From: CAZKWG01 sp964615375
GTDB lineage: Bacteria > Myxococcota_A > UBA796 > CAZKWG01
Reading direction: 5' to 3'
NCBI GenBank assembly: GCA_964615375.1
Contig: CAZTOW010000007.1
Location: forward strand, 124,001 to 188,000
DNA: 64,000 nt
The translations under genes and the position numbers were made by a program. Positions 43,331-50,644 of the stretch are shown in pieces. The notes beneath the pieces are model-generated. The model was not told the origin of the DNA, ran no database searches, and saw only the letters and a list, made by a program, of their open reading frames with translations. Every line of letters begins with the position of its first letter. Positions within the stretch are counted from its first letter, which is position 1.

Positions 43331-45988
43331 ATGAGCGGACCCGCCGACACCCCCATGATGCGGCAGTACCTGGACCTCAAGGCCCAGGTCCCCGACGCCC
43401 TCCTGTTCTACCGGATGGGCGACTTCTACGAGCTCTTCTTCGACGACGCCCGCAAGGGCGCCGAGCTGATGGAGCTCACGCTGACCAGCCGCAACAAGAA
43501 CGACCCGGACCCCATCCCCATGTGCGGCGTGCCCCACCACGCCCTCGACGAGTACCTCGTGCGCGTCACGGAGGCGGGGATCAAGGTCGCCATCGCTGAG
43601 CAGTCCGAGGACCCGGTGGCCGCCCGCGCCGCCGGCAAGACCCTCGTGGACCGCAAGCTGGTGCGCGTGGTCACGCCCGGGCTCCCGCTCAGCCCGGACG
43701 ACGTGGACGCCCGCGAGAGCTGCTGGCTGGTCAGCGTGTCCGGGACCGGGCCCGTCGGCCTCTGCTTCCTGGACGTGAGCACCGGCGACCTGCGGGTCAG
43801 CGAGGTCCCCGACCTCGACGCCGCCCAGGGCGAGCTCCAGCGCATGGAGCCCCGGGAGATCCTGCGCGATCCCGCGACCCCCGAGAGCGTCCTGCCCCCC
43901 CGCGTCCGCGTGATGAGCGGCACCCTGGACCCGAGCTGGTTCGACGCCGAGGCCGGTCACCGCGCGCTCTGCGATCTCCTGGGCGTGCTGGACCTGCTCG
44001 GCTACGGCGGCGCCGGGCTGGGGCCCGCGCTGGCGGCGGCCGGGGCGCTCATCCTCTACGCCCGCGACGTCTCCCTGGTCGATCTCGGCCACGTCCGCTC
44101 GCTCCGCGTCACCCGGCCCGGCGGCCACCTCGTCCTGGACGAGGCCACCCGGCGCAACCTGGAGCTCATCCGCCCGCTCACCGGCGCCGGCCGCAAGGGC
44201 ACCCTGCTGAGCCTGCTGGACCGCACCGCCACCGCCATGGGCGGGCGCATGCTGCGGGAGTGGATCGCCTGGCCGCTCACCGACCTGCCCGCCATCCACG
44301 CCCGCCAGGACGCCGTCGAGGCCCTGCTGGACAGCGCCCTGCGCCGGAACCTGCGCGAGCGCCTGAAGACCGTCGCCGACCTGGAGCGCCTCGCCAGCAA
44401 GGTCAGCGCGGGGACCATCAACCCCCGCGAGCTCATGGCCCTGGCCACCAGCCTGGACGTCCTGCCCGGGATCCGCGGGCGGATCGAGGGCGTCCGCGCC
44501 CTGCGCCCCGGCTGCCCCGAGGACCTGCTGACCGACGTGGTCGAGGACGCCCGCCGCTGGCTGGTGGATGAGCCCCCCACGGCCATCACCGAGGGCGGCT
44601 ACATCCGCCGCGGCGCGCACCCGGAGCTGGACGAGGTCGTCGACCTCGCGCTGGAGGGCAAGGGCGCCATCGCCGCCATGGAGGCGCGCGAGCAGAAGGC
44701 CACCGGCATCCAGAGCCTGAAGATCCGCCACAATCGGAACTTCGGCTACTATATCGAGGTCACCCAGGCCAACCTGGACAAGGTGCCCAAGCGCTGGTTC
44801 CGCAAGCAGACGCTCACCAACGCCGAGCGCTTCACCACCGACGAGCTCAAGGAATTCGAGGAGAAGGTGCTGGGCGCCGACGAGCGCCGCAAGGCCATGG
44901 AGCAGGAGCTCTACGGCGCCCTGCGCGACCGCGTCGCCGGCCAGATCCGCCGCATCCAGACCGCCGCCGCCGCCGTCGCCTGGCTGGACGCGATCAGCGC
45001 CCTGGCCGAGGTCGCCGTCACCAACCGCTACGTCCGGCCCGAGGTGGACGCCAGCGGCGACCTGGAGATCCTCGCCGGCCGCCACCCCGTCGTGGAGGCC
45101 ATGGGCTTCGAGGAGCGCTTCGTTCCAAACGATGTTGTTTTCAATCAAGATCGTCGGCTCATCGTGCTGACCGGCCCCAACATGGCCGGAAAGAGCACGG
45201 TGATGCGGCAGGTCGCGCTGATCACGCTCATGGCGCAGATGGGCAGCTTCGTCCCCGCCGAGCGCGCCCGGGTCGGCCTCTGCGACCGCGTCTTCGTCCG
45301 CGTCGGCGCCAGCGACGATCTGGCGGGCGGCCGGAGCACGTTCATGGTGGAGATGAGCGAGACCGCGCTCATCCTGAACCAGGCCACCAGCCGCAGCCTC
45401 ATCCTGCTCGACGAGATCGGGCGGGGGACCAGCACCTACGACGGGCTCGCCATCGCCTGGGCCGTCGCCGAGGCCGTCCACGACCGCCTCCGCTGCCGCG
45501 CCCTCTTCGCCACGCACTACCACGAGCTCATCGCGCTGGCCGACGAGCTCCCGCGCGCCTGCAACCAGCACATCGCCGTCTCCGAGTGGGGGGAGCGCGT
45601 CGTCTTCCTCCGCACGCTGAAGGAGGGCGGGGCCAGCCGCAGCTACGGCATCCAGTGCGCCCGCCTCGCCGGGCTCCCCGACCCCGTGGTCGAGCGCGCC
45701 CGCGCCCTGCTCCTCGAGCTGGAGCGCCGCCCCCGCGCCGGCGCCCCCGCGAAGCAGCTCTCGCTCTTCGGCGCGCGGGAGAACCCTAGAGTGGAACCTC
45801 AAGGACCGACCCCGGCGCCGCCCCCCGATCTCTTGAAACTACATGAGGACTGGCTCCAGAGTGACCCTCTGAGGCGCAAGATCCTGGGGTCCTCGCCCGA
45901 CGAGCTCACGCCGCGGCAGGCCCTGGAGATGCTCTACCAGCTTCGAGAGATCGCCGCGCAGCGCGCCGCGCCCTCAGGTGGAGCGTGA
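43331..45988 (+). CDS. mutS: DNA mismatch repair protein MutS
   Basis: 885 residues from ATG 43331. The N-terminal mismatch-binding motif is FYRMGDFYELFFDDA with the Phe-x-Glu wedge (GDFYELF). Also present are NRKND-type SRNKNDPDPIPMCGVPHHAL, the lever/clamp region with LKIRHNRNFGYYIEVT, Walker A TGPNMAGKSTVMRQ, Walker B LILLDEIGRGTSTYDG and the ATH signature FATHYHEL. The C-terminal SAPSGGA-type tail is short. No mutL is nearby. It overlaps xerC/D by four bases (GTGA). A frame open as far as 42704 is antisense-like and not part of the protein. Confidence 0.98.
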   Translation: MSGPADTPMMRQYLDLKAQVPDALLFYRMGDFYELFFDDARKGAELMELTLTSRNKNDPDPIPMCGVPHHALDEYLVRVTEAGIKVAIAEQSEDPVAARAAGKTLVDRKLVRVVTPGLPLSPDDVDARESCWLVSVSGTGPVGLCFLDVSTGDLRVSEVPDLDAAQGELQRMEPREILRDPATPESVLPPRVRVMSGTLDPSWFDAEAGHRALCDLLGVLDLLGYGGAGLGPALAAAGALILYARDVSLVDLGHVRSLRVTRPGGHLVLDEATRRNLELIRPLTGAGRKGTLLSLLDRTATAMGGRMLREWIAWPLTDLPAIHARQDAVEALLDSALRRNLRERLKTVADLERLASKVSAGTINPRELMALATSLDVLPGIRGRIEGVRALRPGCPEDLLTDVVEDARRWLVDEPPTAITEGGYIRRGAHPELDEVVDLALEGKGAIAAMEAREQKATGIQSLKIRHNRNFGYYIEVTQANLDKVPKRWFRKQTLTNAERFTTDELKEFEEKVLGADERRKAMEQELYGALRDRVAGQIRRIQTAAAAVAWLDAISALAEVAVTNRYVRPEVDASGDLEILAGRHPVVEAMGFEERFVPNDVVFNQDRRLIVLTGPNMAGKSTVMRQVALITLMAQMGSFVPAERARVGLCDRVFVRVGASDDLAGGRSTFMVEMSETALILNQATSRSLILLDEIGRGTSTYDGLAIAWAVAEAVHDRLRCRALFATHYHELIALADELPRACNQHIAVSEWGERVVFLRTLKEGGASRSYGIQCARLAGLPDPVVERARALLLELERRPRAGAPAKQLSLFGARENPRVEPQGPTPAPPPDLLKLHEDWLQSDPLRRKILGSSPDELTPRQALEMLYQLREIAAQRAAPSGGA

Positions 45989-46935
45989 AGGGCGCCGGGC
46001 AGGGCAGGGGAGGGGAGACCGGCCGGGAGCCGCCCTCCGCCGTCTCCGAGCTGGATCTGGCCGTGGACGGCTTCCTGGACTGGTGCCGCGTCGAGCGGGG
46101 CCTCGCCCGCAACACCCTGGAGGCCTACGCGCGCGATCTCCAGGGTCTACGGACCTTCCTCGCCGAGCACGGGATCGGCGACCCCGATCGCGTCTCACGC
46201 GCGGACCTGTCCGACTGGATGCTCTGGCTCGCCAACCAGGGCCTCTCGCCGCGCAGCGTCGCCCGCCACCGCGTCGCCGCCCGTCAGCTCTTCCGCTATC
46301 TGCTGGAGGAGGGCCTGATCGCGGAGAACCCCACTGATCTGCTGGACGGCCCGCGATCCCGCCGCGAGCTCCCCGAGACGCTCAGCGAGGCCCAGGTCGA
46401 GCGCCTGCTGAGCGCCCCCGATCGCGCCACGCCGCTGGGCCTGCGCGACGCCGCCATGCTCGAGCTGCTCTACGCCACCGGGCTCCGCGTCAGCGAGCTC
46501 GTCTCGCTGCGGCTCTCGGCCGTCCATGACGGCTGGCTGGTCGTGAGAGGGAAGGGGAGCAAGGAGCGGATCGTGCCCTACGGCGACCAGGCCGGCGTCG
46601 TGCTGGGCCAGTATCTCCGCTCCCGCGAGGAGCTCGGGTCCGTCGCCGTCCGCGCCGCCGATCCCTGGGTCTTCCCCGCCCGCGCCGGCCGCCCCATGAC
46701 CCGCCAGAACTTCTGGGAGCGCATCACGCTGCACGCGCGCACCGCCGGCCTGCCCCACGTCTACCCACACCGGCTCCGTCACGCCTTCGCCACGCACCTG
46801 CTGGCGCATGGCGCCGATCTGCGCGCCCTCCAGATGATGCTCGGTCACGCCGACATCTCGACCACCGAGATCTACACCCACGTCGCCACCGAGCGGCTCA
46901 AGCGCATGCACGAGGCCGCCCACCCGCGCGGCTGA
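45985..46935 (+). CDS. XerC/XerD-type tyrosine recombinase
   Basis: 316 residues. A SAM-like N-terminal DNA-binding domain (FLDWCRVERGLARNTLEAYA) and a catalytic domain with the full set: Arg in ATGLRVSELVSL, Lys in KGSKERIVPYG, HRLRHAFATHLL (HxxR), His in MLGHADISTTE and Tyr in EIYTHVATERLKR. Of normal length for XerC or XerD; which of the two is unclear, so no symbol is given. It would cut at dif to resolve chromosome dimers. A dif-like site lies about 1.8 kb downstream at 48712-48739. GTG start overlaps the mutS stop. The first codons contain three overlapping KOPS-like octamers. Confidence 0.95.
   Translation: MKGAGQGRGGETGREPPSAVSELDLAVDGFLDWCRVERGLARNTLEAYARDLQGLRTFLAEHGIGDPDRVSRADLSDWMLWLANQGLSPRSVARHRVAARQLFRYLLEEGLIAENPTDLLDGPRSRRELPETLSEAQVERLLSAPDRATPLGLRDAAMLELLYATGLRVSELVSLRLSAVHDGWLVVRGKGSKERIVPYGDQAGVVLGQYLRSREELGSVAVRAADPWVFPARAGRPMTRQNFWERITLHARTAGLPHVYPHRLRHAFATHLLAHGADLRALQMMLGHADISTTEIYTHVATERLKRMHEAAHPRG
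45997..46017 (+). repeat. Cluster of KOPS-like GGGNAGGG octamers
   Basis: Three overlapping octamers at 45997-46004, 46002-46009 and 46007-46014 lie in the first codons of the recombinase gene. The part GGGCAGGGGAGGGGAG recurs at about 42766 (+) and 50629 (-), and its 13-base core CAGGGGAGGGGAG also at 37547 (+). Their polarity points to the dif-like site. Confidence 0.55.
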
Positions 46936-46971
46936 GGCGCCGCGGCCCGCGCTCGGATAAGGTCTCCCGCC

Positions 46972-47835
46972 ATGAGCAGCCCCCCCGCGTCCCGCCTGGG
47001 AAGAACCGTCTCCGCGCTGGCCTGTGATCGCAAGGTCCGCGTCCTCGTCACCGTCATGGACGGCCCCGCCGACGAGCTCTGCCAGCGCCACCGCCTCGGC
47101 CCCGAGGCCGCCCGCGTCGCGTCCGAGGGTCTCGTCGCCGCGGCGCTGCTGTCGAGCCAGATCAAGGGCGAGGAGCGCCACACGGTGAATCTCTATGGAG
47201 AGACGCCGCGCTTCGAGCTCATGGTAGACCTCTGGGCCGACGGCCGCCTGCGGGCGCGCTTCCAGCCCGACGAGATCCCGCCGACCGCGCAGTTTCGCGG
47301 CCTGCTGGCCGTCATCAAGTTCCTGGGCAGCCGCGAGCTGTACCGTGGCATCGCCGACATCGCCGACGAGACCGTGGAGAGCGCGCTGCAGCGCTACTTC
47401 ATCCGCAGCGTCCAGGTAGACGCCCGCGTCCGCGTCGCCGCCGAGGTGGACCCGGACGGCCGCGTCCGCTTCGCCGCCGGCATGCTGGTCGAGCGTTTCC
47501 CGGACATGGACGCCGACGAGTTCGCCGCGCGCTTCGACGGCCCCATGGCCGAGGAATTCCGGTCCCTGATGGCGGAGTTCGCCTTTGGTCAGCTGGCCGG
47601 CGAGGAGGTCGAGGTCCTGGACTTCCAGGATCTGCGCTACCAGTGCCCGTGCTCCAAGGATCGCGTGATCGGCATGCTCGCGTCGCTCGGCGCGTCCGAG
47701 CTGGCGACCATGCTGGAGGAGGACGGCAAGGCCGAGGTGACCTGTCACTTCTGCAACACCGTCTACCAGGTCAGCCGGGTCGAGCTGGCCGAGCTCCTGG
47801 GCAAGCTCGGCGACGCCCGTGGCGAGCTGAACTGA
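46972..47835 (+). CDS. hslO: Redox-regulated chaperone Hsp33
   Basis: 287 residues. N-terminal Hsp33 fold (VAAALLSSQIKGEERHTVNL, FRGLLAVIKFLGSRELYRGI) and C-terminal zinc switch with QCPCSKDRVIG (CxC) and VTCHFCNTVYQV (CxxC). Oxidation of these Cys residues releases zinc and activates holdase function. A candidate -10 (TAAGGT, 46958-46963) lies eight bases before the ATG, so the leader would be near zero. Confidence 0.97.
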   Translation: MSSPPASRLGRTVSALACDRKVRVLVTVMDGPADELCQRHRLGPEAARVASEGLVAAALLSSQIKGEERHTVNLYGETPRFELMVDLWADGRLRARFQPDEIPPTAQFRGLLAVIKFLGSRELYRGIADIADETVESALQRYFIRSVQVDARVRVAAEVDPDGRVRFAAGMLVERFPDMDADEFAARFDGPMAEEFRSLMAEFAFGQLAGEEVEVLDFQDLRYQCPCSKDRVIGMLASLGASELATMLEEDGKAEVTCHFCNTVYQVSRVELAELLGKLGDARGELN

Positions 47836-47859
47836 GCCAGTCGGCGGCTTTGACCGGCC

Positions 47860-48600
47860 TCAGGTCAGCGCGAGCTTGATCGCCGCGATGGCGAGCACGA
47901 GGCCCAGTGCGATCGAGAGCGGCCGCTCAGGCAGGCGGCTGGCGCCGAGCCACGAGCCGGTGAACCCGCCGACGGCGGCCGAGGCCGCCAGGATCGCCAG
48001 GTCCGAGGTCGGCGCAGGCGCGCTCGTCGCGCTGCCGGCGAGCCCGGCGACCGAGTTCACCAGGATGAACAGCGCCGACAGGCCCGCGCTCTGGCGGATG
48101 GTCGCCCAGCCGAAGAACACCAGCAGCGGCGTGAGGAAGATGCCGCCGCCCGTGCCCGTCAGCCCGGACAGCAGGCCGATGGCCGCGCCGATGAACACTG
48201 ACGGGAGCCAGGGCACCCTGGGCTCGACCGGTCCCGTCGAGGCCGCGGCGGGCCGCTTCAACAGCAGGCGCGCAGCCGCCACCGTGAGCACGAGGGCCAC
48301 CAGCGGCCGATACCACTGGGAGGACGCATGGATCGCGCCTCCGACGAAGGCCAGCGGCACCGAGCCGAGCGCGAGCGGCAGCACCTGCCGCGGGTAGAAG
48401 ATGCCCACCCGGCGGAAATTCCAGGTCGCGAGCGAAGCGACGATGATGTTGAGGACGAGCGCCGTCGGCTTCATCCGCTCCGGTGCGACCCCCACCAGGG
48501 CCATCACCGCGAGGTAACCCGATGCGCCGGCGTGCCCGACCGAGCCATAGAGCGCGGCGACCAGCAGAAAAAGGGCAGCGAGGACGACCGTCTCCGACAT
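47860..48600 (-). CDS. Sulfite exporter TauE/SafE family permease
   Basis: About 246 residues from ATG 48600 (48612 is an alternative). Eight or so transmembrane helices with the two family repeats: VLAALFLLVAALYGSVGHAG at the N-terminus and the mirrored PSVFIGAAIGLLSGLTGTGG in the middle. Likely a transporter for sulfur-containing organo-anions; the substrate is unknown. Convergent with hslO. The upstream region carries the dif-like inverted repeat. Confidence 0.95.
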   Translation of the reverse strand: MSETVVLAALFLLVAALYGSVGHAGASGYLAVMALVGVAPERMKPTALVLNIIVASLATWNFRRVGIFYPRQVLPLALGSVPLAFVGGAIHASSQWYRPLVALVLTVAAARLLLKRPAAASTGPVEPRVPWLPSVFIGAAIGLLSGLTGTGGGIFLTPLLVFFGWATIRQSAGLSALFILVNSVAGLAGSATSAPAPTSDLAILAASAAVGGFTGSWLGASRLPERPLSIALGLVLAIAAIKLALT

Positions 48601-48675
48601 CGCCTGTTCCATGACACGAGACCCGAACCCCCGCCAGCGAAACCCGAGACCAGTCCCCACCAGCCCCCACCCCGA

Positions 48676-48726
48676 AACATTATGTCAACTCCCGCGCCCC
48701 CCAAGCGCGGGAGTTGACATAATGTT
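48676..48726. repeat. Perfect 21-bp inverted repeat
   Basis: Arms 48676-48696 and 48706-48726 are exact reverse complements, separated by nine bases (CCCCCCAAG). The outer 11-12 bases are AT-rich (AACATTATGTCAA), the inner part GC-rich (CTCCCGCG). It sits between the divergent TauE and MopE/lamin-tail genes and contains the XerD-like arm of the dif candidate. No T-tract, so not a classical terminator. No target-site duplication was found. Confidence 0.9.
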
Positions 48727-48739
48727 CCTTATCAGATGG
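48712..48739 (-). other. Candidate dif site (XerCD chromosome dimer resolution)
   Basis: On the - strand a 28-bp site reads CCATCTGATAA (XerC-like arm), GGAACA (centre), TTATGTCAACT (XerD-like arm). From memory, B. subtilis dif ends TTATGTAAACT (10 of 11 identical) and E. coli dif ends TTATGTTAAAT (9 of 11). The XerC arm ends ATAA, as in E. coli, but is otherwise diverged, which is common. A XerC/D gene lies upstream at 45985, and KOPS-like octamers reverse strand here. No competing site was seen in the window. Confidence 0.62.
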
Positions 48740-48740
48740 T

Positions 48741-48768
48741 TTGGTTTTCGATTTTTCCCTGCTACATT
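48741..48768 (+). promoter_or_regulatory. Promoter of the MopE/lamin-tail lipoprotein gene
   Basis: TTGGTT (48741-48746), a 16-base spacer and TGCTACATT (extended -10, hexamer 48763-48768), six bases before the ATG at 48775. Transcription would start at or near the A of the ATG. The AT-rich stretch 48721-48768 stands out against the GC-rich background. Confidence 0.4.
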
Positions 48769-48774
48769 CCCCGC

Positions 48775-49962
48775 ATGCGCCCCCTGTCCCTTGTCCTCCT
48801 CACCGCCTGCGCCCCCGCCTCCCTCGGCGTCCCCGCCAGCGTCCCCGAGCTCATCGTCCCCGCCACCCTCGAGATCGGCCCTGTCCCGCTGGACCGCTCT
48901 GGCGTCGCCACCCTCACGCTCCAGAACGCCGGTGACGCCCCGCTCACGCTCTCCGGCTCCGTCTCCGGCCTCGGCTTCAGCCTCCTCGACGGCGCCACCA
49001 GCGCTGTCTGGAGCCTCGACCCTGGCGCCTCGCTCAGCCTCCGCCTGCGCTTCACGCCCCCCGACGCCGAGCCCCAGGACGGCGCCCTCGTCCTCGAGCC
49101 CGACCCCGACCAGCTCTTCGAGGCCGACCGCGGCGCCCTGACCGTCGCGCTCCTGGGCACGCCCGACCTGGACGCCGACGACGACGGCCACCCGCACATC
49201 GCGGCCGGCGGCGACGACTGCGACGACCAGGACGCCAGCGCCTACCCAGGCGCCACCGAGCGCTGGTACGACGGCGCCGACCAGGACTGCGACGGCCGCG
49301 ACGACGACCAGGACCAGGACGGCTACGGCTACCTGGACGACTGCGACGACCTTGACCCCAGCCGCAGCCCCGCCGCCTCGGACGCCGACTTGGACGGCCT
49401 CGACACCGACTGCGACGGGCTCGTCGACCAGGACGCCGTCCGCGCGCTGGCTGGCGGCCTGGTGATCACCGAGTGGCTCGCGCGCAGCGTCGTCATCGCC
49501 AGCGAGGACGGCACCTGGCTGGAGATCGCCAACGTGAGCGGCGCGGACGTGTCTTTGGACGGCTGGCGGCTGGGCGACGAGGCCCTGGCCGGGACCCTGG
49601 ACGGCCCGTCGAGCCTGCGCGCCGGCGGCCTGCTGCTGGTCTGCGCCGAGACCAGCCCCCTTCAGAACGGCGGGCTGGCCTGCGACGCCACCGTGAGCCC
49701 CTGGCCCACCCTCGGCGACGGGCTCCTGGCGTTGTACGCTCCGATCTACACCGACCAGGGCGTCGAGGCCGAGCGCGTCCTCATCGACGCCGTCGCCCCC
49801 GACGGGACCTGGCCCAGCGCCGCCGGGCGCAGCACCCAGCTCGACCCGGAGTCCTGGACCGCCGCGGACAATGACGCGGCCGACTCCTGGTGCCTCAGCC
49901 CCGCGGGCGACGAGGAGGCCGACCAGGGCACGCCGGACGAGGCGAACACCACCTGCGAATAG
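48775..49962 (+). CDS. Lipoprotein with ASH-like, MopE-type and lamin-tail domains
   Basis: 395 residues from ATG 48775. Signal peptide with lipobox LLTAC. Residues about 20-125 form an ASH/HYDIN-like beta-sandwich (VATLTLQNAGDAPLTLSGSV, FSLLDGATSAVWSLDPGASL). Residues about 130-220 carry MopE-type Asp repeats (GGDDCDDQDASAYPGATERW, DQDCDGRDDDQDQDGYGY). Residues about 225-395 resemble a lamin tail domain (LVITEWLARSVVIASEDGTW, LEIANVSGADVSLDGWRLGD). Predicted to be a surface protein that binds metal. An in-frame ATG at 48736 would give a poor signal peptide. The amber stop at 49960 is followed by an open frame of Asp-Ala repeats. Confidence 0.9.
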   Translation: MRPLSLVLLTACAPASLGVPASVPELIVPATLEIGPVPLDRSGVATLTLQNAGDAPLTLSGSVSGLGFSLLDGATSAVWSLDPGASLSLRLRFTPPDAEPQDGALVLEPDPDQLFEADRGALTVALLGTPDLDADDDGHPHIAAGGDDCDDQDASAYPGATERWYDGADQDCDGRDDDQDQDGYGYLDDCDDLDPSRSPAASDADLDGLDTDCDGLVDQDAVRALAGGLVITEWLARSVVIASEDGTWLEIANVSGADVSLDGWRLGDEALAGTLDGPSSLRAGGLLLVCAETSPLQNGGLACDATVSPWPTLGDGLLALYAPIYTDQGVEAERVLIDAVAPDGTWPSAAGRSTQLDPESWTAADNDAADSWCLSPAGDEEADQGTPDEANTTCE

Positions 49963-49977
49963 GTGAACGCCGCCCCC

Positions 49978-50128
49978 GATGCCGATGCCGCCCCCGATGC
50001 CGATGCCGATGCCGATGCCGATGCCGCCCCCGATGCCGATACCGATGCCGATGTCGATGTCGATGCCGATGTCGATGCCGATGCCGATACCGATGCCGAT
50101 GCCGCCACCACCACCGCCACCACCACCG
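49978..50128. repeat. (GATGCC)n hexanucleotide repeat
   Basis: About 120 bp of imperfect tandem GATGCC (variants GATACC, GATGTC, GCCCCC) followed by CCACCA-type units. It lies between the lipoprotein stop and the greB 3' end. In the frame of the upstream gene it would encode alternating Asp-Ala or Asp-Val after the amber stop. It is probably a remnant or extension of a low-complexity linker; no independent gene is supported. Confidence 0.88.
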
Positions 50129-50141
50129 ACTCCCCTCCCCC

Positions 50142-50624
50142 CTACGGCGCCCCACCCCCATACCGAATCTTCAACACCTCCAGCCCCACCCGCCCCTTCG
50201 GCAGCGTCACCTCCACCGCGTCCCCTACCCTTCTCCCCAGCAGCGCGCGCCCGATCGGCGACTGCACGCTGATCCTGCCCCTGGCCGGATCACTCTCGTC
50301 CTGGTCCACCAGCCGGTAGGTCTTGCGGTTGCCGTCGTCGTCCTCGACCTCGACCACGGCCCCGAAGCGCACATCCGGGTAGCTGGGCTGCCGGTCCAGG
50401 TCCACGATGGTGAGGCCGTCCACGCGCTTGCGCAGCTTCTCCAGCTTCGCGTCGATCTCCCGGAGCCGCTTCTTGCCGTAGATGTACTCGGCGTTCTCCG
50501 AGCGATCCCCGAGCTCCGCCGCGGCGGAGACCTGCGCGGTCACCTCCGGCCGCTCCTTGGTCCACAGGCGCGTGATCTCCGCCTCGATCGCCTCATACCC
50601 CTCGCGCGTCATCATCCTCGCCAT
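50142..50624 (-). CDS. greB: Transcription elongation factor GreB
   Basis: 160 residues. Rescues backtracked RNA polymerase by stimulating transcript cleavage. The coiled-coil domain has TREGYEAIEAEITRLWTKER and PEVTAQVSAAAELGDRSENA (the tip acidic residues D and E in LGDRSENAEY), then KKRLREIDAKLEKLRKRVDG. The C-terminal FKBP-like domain has FGAVVEVEDDDGNRKTYRLV and ISVQSPIGRALLGRRVGD. RPEV and KKRLREID favour GreB over GreA. ATG 50624 has a strong GGAGGGGAG upstream that coincides with a KOPS-like repeat. Last gene of a - strand unit after the amidotransferase and ggt. Confidence 0.97.
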   Translation of the reverse strand: MARMMTREGYEAIEAEITRLWTKERPEVTAQVSAAAELGDRSENAEYIYGKKRLREIDAKLEKLRKRVDGLTIVDLDRQPSYPDVRFGAVVEVEDDDGNRKTYRLVDQDESDPARGRISVQSPIGRALLGRRVGDAVEVTLPKGRVGLEVLKIRYGGGAP

Positions 50625-50644
50625 CGCACTCCCCTCCCCTGCCC

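Noticed and set aside
48676..48726. Transposon ends or intrinsic terminator at the inverted repeat
   Set aside because: No transposase, target duplication or T-tract; the dif-like arm and the strand switch offer a better explanation.
49963..50319. Independent gene coding Asp-Ala repeats
   Set aside because: No Shine-Dalgarno or conserved domain; it begins right after a stop and runs into the greB 3' end.
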